Of a DNA stretch of 10,724 nucleotides, positions 1 to 7,183 are shown in pieces. The DNA lies in NCBI GenBank assembly GCA_017545365.1, contig JAFWOP010000105.1:1-10724 (forward strand). The letters are read 5' to 3'. The translations under genes were made by a program, and so were the position numbers. Below the pieces are notes generated by a model. The model had not been told where the DNA came from, did no database searches, and was given only the letters and a program-made list of their open reading frames with translations. How positions within the stretch are numbered: the first letter of the stretch is position 1; the number at the start of each line of letters is the position of its first letter. The DNA comes from Bacteroidales bacterium. GTDB lineage: Bacteria > Bacteroidota > Bacteroidia > Bacteroidales > P3.

Positions 1-3
1 AAA

Positions 4-140
4 GACTGATTTTTTAACAGCATCGAAGATGCTGAATTTCAATAACCCCACACAAGGAACGCAGTGTGGGGTCAACGAAAACCCTACTACTCAGCGTCCC
101 GGAGGGACGCGACAATGGGAAAGATTGGAAAAAATCAGTC
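4..140. repeat. Compact inverted-repeat element with three internal hairpins (MITE/REP-like)
   Basis: The ends are a perfect 12-bp inverted repeat: GACTGATTTTTT at 4-15 and AAAAAATCAGTC at 129-140. Inside are three more perfect hairpins: 18-34 (7-bp stem, CAGCATC/GATGCTG, loop GAA), 45-72 (9-bp stem, ACCCCACAC/GTGTGGGGT, 10-nt loop) and 94-110 (7-bp stem, GCGTCCC/GGGACGC, loop GGA). As single-stranded nucleic acid it could fold into a three-armed structure closed by the terminal stem. One + strand frame is open through it (2-154, with an ATG at 29), and a minus-strand frame is also open across most of it. Short GC-rich hairpins of the third type are known to recur as interspersed repeats in many bacterial genomes. 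The match to a non-autonomous mobile or REP/BIME element is inference, since no target-site duplication can be judged so close to the window edge. Confidence 0.6.
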
Positions 141-192
141 ATACTTTATACTAGAGCGATTTTTTTATGAGAGTGCCTAATTTCAAATATTA

Positions 193-222
193 TTTGTGTA
201 TTTGCAAAAAAGTATAAGTGTG
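193..222 (+). promoter_or_regulatory. Possible Bacteroides-type promoter upstream of the small secreted ORF
   Basis: TTTG at 193-196 resembles the -33 element of the Bacteroidota primary sigma factor. TAAGTGTG at 215-222 matches the -7 consensus TAnnTTTG except for one base (TGTG instead of TTTG). The 18-nt spacing is close to the usual distance of about 19-21 nt. Transcription would start near 226-232, about 45 nt before the ATG at 273, and could also serve the genes from 502 onward. This is pattern matching in A/T-rich DNA, where such motifs arise easily; a second TTTG lies at 201-204. Confidence 0.35.
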
Positions 223-272
223 AAAGCTATAATCTATAAGATTGTATTACAGTGGATTAAATAGTCATAGTT

Positions 273-431
273 ATGAAGAATATAGGAAAGATAATAGTTC
301 TTGTAGTATTGCTGGCAGTGACGAGTTCAGCAGCGGCGCAGCGGCCAGTGATTCCAGTGGGGTCGCCCGGGTATCTGTTTATGCCGCCGCGAAGGTGTTT
401 TTTGTCTGCTCTTGGAGGGGGGATGCAATAA
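273..431 (+). CDS. Small predicted secreted protein (52 aa), function unknown
   Basis: The frame starts at ATG 273 and ends at TAA 429-431. The first 22 or so residues form a textbook Sec signal peptide: a basic start (MKNIGK), a hydrophobic core (IIVLVVLLAV), then TSSAAA before Gln, the Ala-x-Ala|Gln junction common in Bacteroidota. Cleavage would leave about 30 residues with Pro-Val and Pro-Gly motifs, a Met-Pro-Pro-Arg-Arg stretch, one Cys and a Gly-Gly-Gly near the end. I recognise no family. It lies 70 nt upstream of the DUF4837 lipoprotein gene and downstream of a promoter-like site. It may be a genuine small exported peptide, or the surviving 5' end of a longer gene truncated by frameshift. 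The signal peptide favours a coding origin over chance. Longer frames over the same DNA on both strands lack any such feature. Confidence 0.5.
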   Translation: MKNIGKIIVLVVLLAVTSSAAAQRPVIPVGSPGYLFMPPRRCFLSALGGGMQ

Positions 432-501
432 TTATGTGTTTTCCTCGTTATATTGGGCAACGGTATTCAGCCGGTGGTATTAATTATTAATTGTTTGCAT
501 T

Positions 502-1527
502 ATGAAAAAGATAACTTTTTTGCTAGTTGTAGCCTGTCTGTTGGGGGCTTGTAACAATTCTATCAACCAGCAAGAACAGGACCAGAAGCGTGGCTCGTCG
601 GGCAAGACGTTGGAGATGCTGGTTGTAGCAAATCCTGATGTCTATTATGGCGAAACGAAGGCCTTGGTGGACTCTTTGTTCGGGCGGCCTCAGGAATGCC
701 TCCCACAGAGGGAGAGCATGTTCTCAATAGTCAACATACCCATGTCGTCGTATAAAAACACTGATATGTTTCGCACCCATCGCAACATCATCATACTTGA
801 TGTAGACACGGCCAATCCGGACAAGGTGTATATGCATATTGACGACTATGCCGCACCGCAGGCAGTATTTGACTTTGCAGTGAAGAATGCCACTTCACTA
901 CAGGAGAATCTCCTCAAGTATGAGGAGGTCATCTTAAGGGAGTTTTACGCTGCCGAGCATCGGAGGATGTTCAAGATTTTTAATGGGATGAAGGCATACG
1001 ACATCAATAAGTCGCTGGAGTCGAAATTCGGTTTCTCGCTGACGTTTCCGGAGGAATACCATATTGCAAAGACGGCAGAGGACTTCGCCTGGGTGCGTAA
1101 GGAGACCAAGGACTTTGGCATAGGAGTGCTGATTGATGTGCTGCCTTACGATAGCAAGGCTGTCTTTGACGAGCAGCATATTCTTGACTGGCTGGACACC
1201 ATCATGAAGCGTCAGGTGCCGGGGAGTGCTCCGGACAGCTATATGGGCATCGAGCGCCGTCGTGATGAGCAGGGGGAATACTTGCTGCCCATCGTCACCC
1301 GCCAGGTTGAATTCGACAGCTGCCCATATGCTACTGAGACCAGGGGCTGTTGGCGTACCTATGGCGACTTTATGGGAGGCCCGTTCGTCACTTATACTGT
1401 GTTGTCTCCTTCGGAGAAGAGGGTGGTGATGCTGACGGGATATGTGTTCTGCCCACGTAACAAGCCTACGTCGAAACGCGACTTGCTGATGCAGGTTGAG
1501 AGCATTTGCAGGACTTTGAAATTCTAA
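502..1527 (+). CDS. DUF4837 family lipoprotein
   Basis: A 341-residue protein with a lipoprotein signal: basic start (MKK), hydrophobic core, and lipobox LGAC with the lipidated Cys at residue 17. The mature chain starts with an Asn/Gln-rich linker. Features I associate with the Bacteroidota family DUF4837 are the SSGKTLEMLVV strand near 32-42, LPQRESMF (67-74), HRNIIILDVD (93-102), the RGCWRTYGDFMGGPF segment (281-295), and the C-terminal GYVFCPRNKP...KRDLLMQVES region (313-334). The length fits the family. It is anchored in the inner or outer membrane facing the periplasm, or at the surface; the sequence does not decide which. No biochemical function is established. It is followed after 31 nt by the DUF6089 gene and then uppS, so it is probably co-transcribed with envelope genes. 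The ATG at 502 is the only start that gives the intact signal peptide. Confidence 0.85.
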   Translation: MKKITFLLVVACLLGACNNSINQQEQDQKRGSSGKTLEMLVVANPDVYYGETKALVDSLFGRPQECLPQRESMFSIVNIPMSSYKNTDMFRTHRNIIILDVDTANPDKVYMHIDDYAAPQAVFDFAVKNATSLQENLLKYEEVILREFYAAEHRRMFKIFNGMKAYDINKSLESKFGFSLTFPEEYHIAKTAEDFAWVRKETKDFGIGVLIDVLPYDSKAVFDEQHILDWLDTIMKRQVPGSAPDSYMGIERRRDEQGEYLLPIVTRQVEFDSCPYATETRGCWRTYGDFMGGPFVTYTVLSPSEKRVVMLTGYVFCPRNKPTSKRDLLMQVESICRTLKF

Positions 1528-1558
1528 TATCTCGATAATAACACTAAGGACTGGCGCT

Positions 1559-2422
1559 ATGCCTAAATGCTTTTTCTACCTACTCTTCCTCTCACTCTTT
1601 ATCACCCCTTTGGAGGCGCAGAATTTCCTTGCCCGCAGCGAAGTGGGGCTTTCGTTAGGCGGGATGAACTATCTGGGTGACTTGAACGACCAAAGTATGT
1701 TCGGCAAGGTGAGCCTGGCGGGAGGCCTTGCGATGCGATATAATTTCGACTCGCGTTGGGCTGTAGTGGTGAGCGGTGTGTACGGGCATATAGAGGGGGG
1801 TAATCCAGATGTGGACTTCCGGCGCAATCTCAGCTTCAGGTCGCCGGTCCTGGAGGGGAGCCTTCGTGCCGAGTTTAACTTCCGCCCCTATGGGTTGGTG
1901 GCATCCAGTCAGAAACGCTCCACCCCATACATCTTTTGCGGGATAGGCCTTTTCAAGTTTAATCCCCGCGCAATGGTGACAGACCCTGAGACAGGACAAG
2001 TGGAATGGTATGACCTCCAACCTCTTTGTACAGAGGGTCAAGGGTCGGCACAGTACCCTGAAAGGCACAAATACCAGTTGCTCACGGTCAGTATGCCCTT
2101 TGGCGTGGGCTATCGATGGAGGCTCTCGCCGAGCACACATCTTGCGGTGGAATACGGTTGGCGCAAGACGTGGACCGACTATTTGGACGATGTCAGCACC
2201 ACCTATGTGGGGGCGGAGCTGCTGAACGGCACGGGAGGCAGCTCGATGGCCGCAGTATTGGCAGACAGAAGCACCGAAGTGGTGCCAGGATATGTCAACG
2301 CAGTGGGGGTGAAGCGTGGCGATGACGCGCTCTGTGACTGGTACTCGTATTTTAGCGTCTCGATGACCTTTTCGGCCGAAGTGCTTTTCGGGTGGCTGAG
2401 GGGCAAAGTGTGCGAGCAATAG
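1559..2422 (+). CDS. DUF6089 family predicted outer-membrane beta-barrel protein
   Basis: A 287-residue exported protein. The signal peptide covers roughly residues 1-20 (hydrophobic core FFYLLFLSLFI, cleavage at LEA|Q). The mature protein is built of alternating amphipathic strands typical of a small outer-membrane barrel: EVGLSLGGMNYLGDLND at 28-44, LAMRYNFDSRWAVVVSGVYG at 57-76, LEGSLRAEFNF at 98-108, YIFCGIGLFKFNP at 124-136, and LAVEYGWRKTWTDYLDDVS at 195-213. The TDYLDDVSTTY stretch and the early GGMNYLGDL motif are what I recognise as DUF6089 hallmarks. Its function is unknown; family members often sit beside uppS and bamA in Bacteroidota, suggesting an envelope role by context only. 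It lies 31 nt after the DUF4837 gene and 25 nt before uppS. It is Trp- and Gly-rich, with no frameshift or missing segment evident. Confidence 0.8.
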   Translation: MPKCFFYLLFLSLFITPLEAQNFLARSEVGLSLGGMNYLGDLNDQSMFGKVSLAGGLAMRYNFDSRWAVVVSGVYGHIEGGNPDVDFRRNLSFRSPVLEGSLRAEFNFRPYGLVASSQKRSTPYIFCGIGLFKFNPRAMVTDPETGQVEWYDLQPLCTEGQGSAQYPERHKYQLLTVSMPFGVGYRWRLSPSTHLAVEYGWRKTWTDYLDDVSTTYVGAELLNGTGGSSMAAVLADRSTEVVPGYVNAVGVKRGDDALCDWYSYFSVSMTFSAEVLFGWLRGKVCEQ

Positions 2423-2447
2423 CAAAACAGCAACAATATACAGCCTT

Positions 2448-3188
2448 ATGAAACTAGAAGACATAGACAAATCGCGAGTGCCGCAACATGTGGCCATCAT
2501 CATGGACGGGAACGGCCGCTGGGCCCAACGGCAGGCACACCAACGTATCTTTGGCCATCAGAACGCTATGACCGCGGTCCGTCAGGCCGTGGAAGCCGCA
2601 GTGGCTTGTGGAGTCAAGTATCTTACACTATACACGTTCAGTACCGAGAATTGGAACCGGCCGCAGGAAGAGATTGACGGCTTGATGGAGCTGCTTATCA
2701 AGGCAGTGAGAGACGAGACCAAAACGCTGATGGACAACAATGTGAAGCTGGAGACCATCGGCGACATAGGGCGGATACCGGAGAAGTCGCGTAAGAAGTT
2801 GATGGAATGTGTACAGGAGACTTCGGGCAACACGGCCATGACTTTGGTGCTGGCGTTGAGCTACAGCTCGCGCTGGGAGGTGGCCCAGGCTCTTCGCCTC
2901 ATTTGTAAAGAAGCTGCGGCCGGAACCCTCAAGGCAGAGGATGTTGTGGAGGACACGTTGCGCAACTATCTTGCTACCAAGGATTACCCCGACCCCGACC
3001 TGCTTATCCGCACCGGTGGGGAGCTCCGCATCAGCAACTTCCTCCTATGGCAGATGGCATACACCGAGCTGTATTTCAGCGACCAGTTATGGCCCGACTT
3101 CCGCCACGAGGACTTCTACACCGCGGTCTACGACTTTCAAAACCGTCAGCGCCGTTTTGGCAAAACGGGCGACCAGGTGGCAAAGTAA
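2448..3188 (+). CDS. uppS: Isoprenyl (undecaprenyl diphosphate) transferase
   Basis: A 246-residue cytosolic cis-prenyltransferase that adds isopentenyl diphosphate units to farnesyl diphosphate to give undecaprenyl diphosphate, precursor of the lipid carrier for peptidoglycan, O-antigen and capsule. Diagnostic motifs are present in order: HVAIIMDGNGRWA (14-26), with the catalytic Asp at 20; LTLYTFSTENWNRP (59-72); ALSYSSRWE (136-144); and the substrate-binding RTGGELRISNFLLWQ (188-202) followed by YTELYFSDQLWPDF (205-218). Length and motif spacing are normal for the family. The chain is soluble, with no signal peptide. It is the third gene of a close run (25 nt after the DUF6089 gene) and is followed by a 218-nt gap before bamA, so it likely ends a transcription unit or reads through into bamA. 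Confidence 0.97.
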   Translation: MKLEDIDKSRVPQHVAIIMDGNGRWAQRQAHQRIFGHQNAMTAVRQAVEAAVACGVKYLTLYTFSTENWNRPQEEIDGLMELLIKAVRDETKTLMDNNVKLETIGDIGRIPEKSRKKLMECVQETSGNTAMTLVLALSYSSRWEVAQALRLICKEAAAGTLKAEDVVEDTLRNYLATKDYPDPDLLIRTGGELRISNFLLWQMAYTELYFSDQLWPDFRHEDFYTAVYDFQNRQRRFGKTGDQVAK

Positions 3189-3406
3189 ACTCGTTGGATG
3201 TTGGCATGTTAATGTAGTTATGTGCTAGTGTGGGAATGGGTGGTTGTCTCACTTGCCCGATAGCGCAACAATGAATTTACGCAATTTTTTTTGCGGTATA
3301 TATAATAAAAAGCACAAAGTGGAGTTATTAATAATCTAATTGCTTAAGTCGTATTGGCTTTTTGCTGTTTATTATTATGCTAAAAAGATTAGTGCTAAGA
3401 TACCTA
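3189..3406 (+). other. 218-nt A/T-rich intergenic leader upstream of bamA
   Basis: This is the longest gene-free gap inside the gene run. It starts G/T rich (to about 3240), then becomes A/T rich. It contains CGCAA/TTGCG around a T tract (3280-3295, a weak 5-bp stem), TATATATAAT at about 3297-3306 and a 10-bp palindrome TTATTAATAA (3326-3335). I found no convincing TTTG/TAnnTTTG promoter and no strong terminator, but the length suggests that bamA has its own promoter here. The last 45 nt form an in-frame extension of bamA from TTG 3362 that is judged non-coding. Confidence 0.45.
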
Positions 3407-5944
3407 ATGAAAAAAATACTGTTTATCCTGCCTATGATGTTGATGCTTTGTGTGGCATCGACGAGTATGGCCCAGGTAGTCGTGGGCAACCAGGAATATG
3501 ATCTCGATTACCTCACCCCCAAGATTTATGAGATTGGAGGTGTCACCTTTAAAGGTGCAGAGAACTACGATACCCGTATGATTTTGTTGATAGCGGGGCT
3601 TCAGGTGGGTGACCAGATACGTGTGCCTGGCGACAAGCTGTCTACAGCGGTTGACCGCCTTTGGAAGCAAGGGCTGTTTGAGGACGTGCAGATATATGTG
3701 ACCCGCATACAGGACAACAAGATTTTCTTCGAGATAGAGCTTCGCAGCCGTCCCAAGCTGTCCCGATTCAGCCTGAAAGGGGTGAAGAAGGGCGACGACA
3801 CCAAGCTGCGTGAAGAGATGAAGATTGCCGTAGGCGACGTGGTCACCGACAACCTCCTCACCAATGCCAAGAACCGTATCCGTGCCTTCTATCTCGAAAA
3901 GGGTTATACCAATGTCGCGGTGACCACCAATGTCGAGGAAGACACCGTGCTTGACAAGAAAGACGGGCGTGTGCTGGTCGACTTTATCGTGAAGCCGGGG
4001 AAAAAGGTGAAGATAGATTCGATAGTCTTTGTGGGCAATGACAGCATCAGCAGCAACAAGCTGATGCGCAAGATGAAGAACACCCATGATGTCAATTATC
4101 TGAAGAAACTCTATTTCTGGACACCGGGATTCTGGAAGAGCTCCAAGTATCAGGAGTCGAAGTTCAACGAAGACTTGGAGAGCATCATCACTTACTACAA
4201 CGAAAACGGTTACCGCGACGCCCGCATCCTGTCGGACACAGTATATCTTGTCAAATCCAACAAGGATGAGAAACGCGACTACCTGCGTGCCAATATCAAA
4301 CTTTTTGAGGGGCACAAATACTATTTCCGCAATATCACCTTCACAGGTAATACTATTTATCCCTCCGAGCTGCTCTCCAAACACCTGCGCATAGACAAGG
4401 GCGACCCCTACAACCGTACCCTTCTGGAACAGAACCTCAGATACGACCCTTCGGGTACCGACATCACCTCGATGTACATGGATAACGGCTATCTCTTTTT
4501 CAATGCCACACCTGTCGAAGTGGCGGTGGAGAATGACTCCATCGACATCGAGATTCGCATAGTGGAAGGCAAGCAGGCCCGTATCCGCAACGTCATCGTA
4601 GAAGGTAACACGCTGACTAACGACCGTGTCATCATGCGAGAGCTGCATACCCGTCCGGGTGACCTCTTCAGCCGCGACGCCATCCTCCGCAGCCGTCGAG
4701 AACTTGCCACACTGGGTTATTTCAAAGAGGAGTCCATCATGCCCGATGCCAAGCCCAACCCGCAAGATGGCACCGTGGACATCGTCTACAAAGTCGAGGA
4801 GGGCAACACCAGCACCATCCAGCTCCAAGGCGGCTACGGCAGCAAGATGCTGATAGGACAGATAGGGCTGACCCTCAATAACTTCTCGGCGAGGAACATC
4901 TTCAACACCAAGGCCTGGCACCCCCTGCCGGTGGGCGACGGCCAGAAATTGTCCATCAATGCTGCCACCAATGGTACCTATTACGTCGCCGTGAATGCAG
5001 GGTTTACCGAGCCCTGGCTTGGTGGCAAGCGCCCTCAATCGTTGAGTGTGCAGCTGTACCACAACCTTTACAGCAACGGTTATTATTACAAGAAAACCGA
5101 CTCGCGCTATGGCTCCTTGCGCCTTTCGGGTGCCAGCATCGGCTTGGGCAAGCGTCTGAAATGGCCGGACGACTATTTCATCATGTCGCACAACCTGTCC
5201 TATAGACACTATAACGTGAACAACTACAGCAATATCATTGGGTCGGTGTTTAACAACGGCGTAGCCAACGACTTGTCATACACCTTCACCCTGAGCCGCA
5301 ATTCGCTCGATTCGCCCATCTATTCCCGCAGCGGTTCCGAAGTGTCGGTGGCCGTTTCTGCCACACCTCCCTATTCTGCCCTTAACGGACGTGACTATAC
5401 GAATGCCTCAGAGCAGGAGAAGTACCGCTGGATAGAATACTATAAAGTGAACATCCGCAGTTCGTGGGTGCTCAACCTGGTGGGCGACGTGGTGCTCAAC
5501 GCTCGAGCCCGATTTGGCTGGATGGGTCACTATAACAATGCTATTGGCACCGCACCTTTCGGCCGTTATTATTTGGGAGGCGACGGTCTTCAGTCTTGGA
5601 TGATTGATGGCCGCGAAGTGGTGCCTCTGCGCGGTTATGAGAACAACTCGTTGAGCTCGACCAACGGTGCGTCGGTCTTTGACCGTTACACCCTGGAAAT
5701 TCGTCAACCCATCATCGAGAGTGCCTATGCCACTATCTGGGTGCTGGGATTCCTCGAAGGAGGTAACAGCTGGGATAGTTTCAGAGATTTCCAACCCTTC
5801 AATATCTATAATTCGGCTGGCTTGGGCGTGCGTGTCTTCATGCCCCAATTTGGCCTGATAGGTATCGACTGGGGCTACGGTTTCGACGGTGGCAACATTG
5901 GAGGCTCTCATTTTCATTTCAGCATCGGACAAAGCATCGACTAA
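3407..5944 (+). CDS. bamA: Outer membrane protein assembly factor BamA
   Basis: An 845-residue Omp85 family protein, the central insertase that folds beta-barrels into the outer membrane. The signal peptide is MKKILFILPMMLMLCVASTS..., ending at MAQ (residue 23). Five POTRA-like repeats follow at about 41-113, 114-197, 200-302, 303-388 and 391-465; the strands KIYEIGGVTFKG, VKIDSIVFVGND, YYFRNITFTGNT and ARIRNVIVEGNT mark several starts. The 16-stranded barrel occupies about 470-845, with the conserved loop-6 motif as LRGY (741-744) and a C-terminal strand HFHFSIGQ ending in SID rather than an aromatic. I chose ATG 3407 because it gives a clean signal peptide; an in-frame TTG at 3362 and ATG at 3377 would add 15 or 10 residues ahead of it. 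Nine nucleotides separate its stop from the first OmpH gene, implying co-expression. Confidence 0.97.
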   Translation: MKKILFILPMMLMLCVASTSMAQVVVGNQEYDLDYLTPKIYEIGGVTFKGAENYDTRMILLIAGLQVGDQIRVPGDKLSTAVDRLWKQGLFEDVQIYVTRIQDNKIFFEIELRSRPKLSRFSLKGVKKGDDTKLREEMKIAVGDVVTDNLLTNAKNRIRAFYLEKGYTNVAVTTNVEEDTVLDKKDGRVLVDFIVKPGKKVKIDSIVFVGNDSISSNKLMRKMKNTHDVNYLKKLYFWTPGFWKSSKYQESKFNEDLESIITYYNENGYRDARILSDTVYLVKSNKDEKRDYLRANIKLFEGHKYYFRNITFTGNTIYPSELLSKHLRIDKGDPYNRTLLEQNLRYDPSGTDITSMYMDNGYLFFNATPVEVAVENDSIDIEIRIVEGKQARIRNVIVEGNTLTNDRVIMRELHTRPGDLFSRDAILRSRRELATLGYFKEESIMPDAKPNPQDGTVDIVYKVEEGNTSTIQLQGGYGSKMLIGQIGLTLNNFSARNIFNTKAWHPLPVGDGQKLSINAATNGTYYVAVNAGFTEPWLGGKRPQSLSVQLYHNLYSNGYYYKKTDSRYGSLRLSGASIGLGKRLKWPDDYFIMSHNLSYRHYNVNNYSNIIGSVFNNGVANDLSYTFTLSRNSLDSPIYSRSGSEVSVAVSATPPYSALNGRDYTNASEQEKYRWIEYYKVNIRSSWVLNLVGDVVLNARARFGWMGHYNNAIGTAPFGRYYLGGDGLQSWMIDGREVVPLRGYENNSLSSTNGASVFDRYTLEIRQPIIESAYATIWVLGFLEGGNSWDSFRDFQPFNIYNSAGLGVRVFMPQFGLIGIDWGYGFDGGNIGGSHFHFSIGQSID

Positions 5945-5953
5945 TTAATAAGA

Positions 5954-6610
5954 ATGATTCCAACCATGCGCAAGTCTCTTGTCTTCATATTGCTACTGAC
6001 GTTGATGTCTGCTGTGTACGCACAGAAATATGCCTGTGTCAATACCGACTATATCCTTCGCAGCATGCCCGACTACACTCAGGCGCTGAACAAAATCAAC
6101 AAGTTTGTCGCCGAGTGGCAGCAGGAGCTGCAGAACAAGCAACAAGAGATTGACGAGCTGCGTCAGCAGTATCAGCAGGAAGCCTATCTCCTCCCCGACA
6201 ACCTGAAGCAGCGCCGGCAGGACGAGCTGCATAACAAAGAAACAGAGCTGCGGGCCTTGCAACGCCAGCGCTTTGGCACAGGAGGCGATTTGGAGCAAAA
6301 ACGTGCCGAGCTGCTCAAGCCTGTACAAGACCGCGTCTATAACGCCATAGAACGTGTGGCCCGTGAGAAAAACTACGCCTTTGTGTTCGACAGGGCCACT
6401 TCCGCCACGGTGTTGTACGCGGCCGAGAAGTACGACATCAGCAACCAGGTCTTGGAGATGCTTGGTGTCAAGCCTACCTCCACTCCCGATGCAGGGAATC
6501 CAACTGCCCCATCATCTGCCGGACCTTCAAAACCCAACAATGGCTCCAACCTATCTCAAGGCAATGGCCGCCAACCTAGCAACGAGCGTAAGCATGTGCG
6601 TAAAGAATAA
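5954..6610 (+). CDS. ompH: OmpH/Skp family periplasmic chaperone with extended C-terminal tail
   Basis: A 218-residue Skp-like chaperone that would hold unfolded outer-membrane proteins in the periplasm for BamA. The signal peptide ends at VYA|Q (residue 23). The mature start YACVNTDYILRSMPDY matches the family's beta-strand entry, followed by a Gln/Glu-rich coiled-coil hairpin (about 45-135) and the return segment LLKPVQDRVYNAIERVAREK (120-139) plus NYAFVFDR. The core ends near LGVKP (170-174). About 45 further residues are Pro, Ser, Asn and Gly rich, with a basic end (ERKHVRKE), unlike the compact paralogue downstream. ATG 5954 follows an A/T-rich leader; ATG 5966 (MRKSLV) is an equally possible start with the same signal peptide. 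It lies 9 nt after bamA and 48 nt before the second ompH. Confidence 0.93.
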   Translation: MIPTMRKSLVFILLLTLMSAVYAQKYACVNTDYILRSMPDYTQALNKINKFVAEWQQELQNKQQEIDELRQQYQQEAYLLPDNLKQRRQDELHNKETELRALQRQRFGTGGDLEQKRAELLKPVQDRVYNAIERVAREKNYAFVFDRATSATVLYAAEKYDISNQVLEMLGVKPTSTPDAGNPTAPSSAGPSKPNNGSNLSQGNGRQPSNERKHVRKE

Positions 6611-6658
6611 AATATCCAATTAGCTAACAAAAAGTAATATTATATTAATAACAACAAC

Positions 6659-7171
6659 ATGAAAAAAGGATTTATCGTAGTATTGGTAGCCCTGCTGGCC
6701 CTTGGCGGCAGTGCTACGGCTCAGAAAACCGTCAAACTAGGACACATCAACTCCAACGACCTCATGCAAATCATGCCCGGCCGTGACACCGCCATGGCCC
6801 TCTTGCAGAAAGAAGTTGAAGACCTTCAGGCCGAGATGGAAGCCATGAAGAAAGAATATGAGACCCGAGTGAACGACTATCTGGCAAAGAAAGACCAGCT
6901 GTCAGAGCTCATCCGCAAGACCAAGGAGAGTGATATTCAGGCTATGGGTGCCCGCATCGAGGAATTTCAGGCCAACGCTCAGAAACTGCTTGAGGAGCGC
7001 CAGGAAGCCCTTCTGAAACCTATCGTTGACCGTGCCAAAGCCGCCATTGAAGAGGTGGGCAAGGAGAACGGCTATACCTATATCTTTGATGCTGGTGTGG
7101 GTGCCGTCCTCTATTCTCAGGACAGCGACGACATCATGCCTCTTGTAAAGAAAAAACTCGGACTAAAGTAA
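6659..7171 (+). CDS. ompH: OmpH/Skp family periplasmic chaperone, compact form
   Basis: A 170-residue Skp/OmpH chaperone, the usual family length. The signal peptide (MKKGFIVVLVALLALGGSAT) ends with AQ at 21-22. KLGHINSNDLMQIMPGRD (26-43) is the conserved N-terminal strand and helix start. Long charged helices (about 44-135) form the expected coiled-coil tentacle. ALLKPIVDRAKAAIEEVGKE (117-136) and GYTYIFDAGVGAVLY (138-152) close the body domain. It shares the LLKP(I/V).DR and (Y)x(Y/F)xFD landmarks with the preceding gene, so the two are paralogues that may have specialised. The upstream 48 nt are strongly A/T rich with no clear ribosome binding site, normal for Bacteroidota. The heptamer hairpin starts 13 nt after its stop and may end the transcript. 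Confidence 0.95.
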   Translation: MKKGFIVVLVALLALGGSATAQKTVKLGHINSNDLMQIMPGRDTAMALLQKEVEDLQAEMEAMKKEYETRVNDYLAKKDQLSELIRKTKESDIQAMGARIEEFQANAQKLLEERQEALLKPIVDRAKAAIEEVGKENGYTYIFDAGVGAVLYSQDSDDIMPLVKKKLGLK

Positions 7172-7183
7172 TCTAGATAAGAC

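Noticed and set aside
242..490. An 82-codon + strand frame from a TTG start over the small secreted ORF
   Set aside because: It is Ser/Ala-rich with no signal peptide or motif, while the alternative frame from 273 encodes a clean signal peptide over the same DNA.
1655..2503. A 282-residue minus-strand open frame opposite the DUF6089 gene and the start of uppS
   Set aside because: The translation is low in family-like motifs, rich in His/Arg/Cys typical of antisense shadows, and it overlaps two well-supported + strand genes.
3279..3296. CGCAA / TTGCG hairpin with a T tract as a possible terminator after uppS
   Set aside because: The stem is only 5 bp and the T run lies in the loop and the right arm instead of following the hairpin, so it does not fit an intrinsic terminator.
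3236..3339. Two tiny frames overlapping by ATGA (12 and 22 codons) in the bamA leader
   Set aside because: Frames this short are common by chance, the peptides show no signal or attenuator-like codon run, and there is no conservation evidence in hand.
3362..3406. Upstream TTG/ATG extension of bamA by up to 15 residues
   Set aside because: The added residues put an extra basic-hydrophobic stretch ahead of a complete signal peptide that starts at ATG 3407; the shorter start fits the family better.
3404..5209. A 601-residue minus-strand open frame opposite bamA
   Set aside because: It mirrors the bamA codons with no recognisable domain, no signal peptide and no start context. Long antisense frames are expected opposite genes with RNY-biased codons, and bamA on the + strand is certain.
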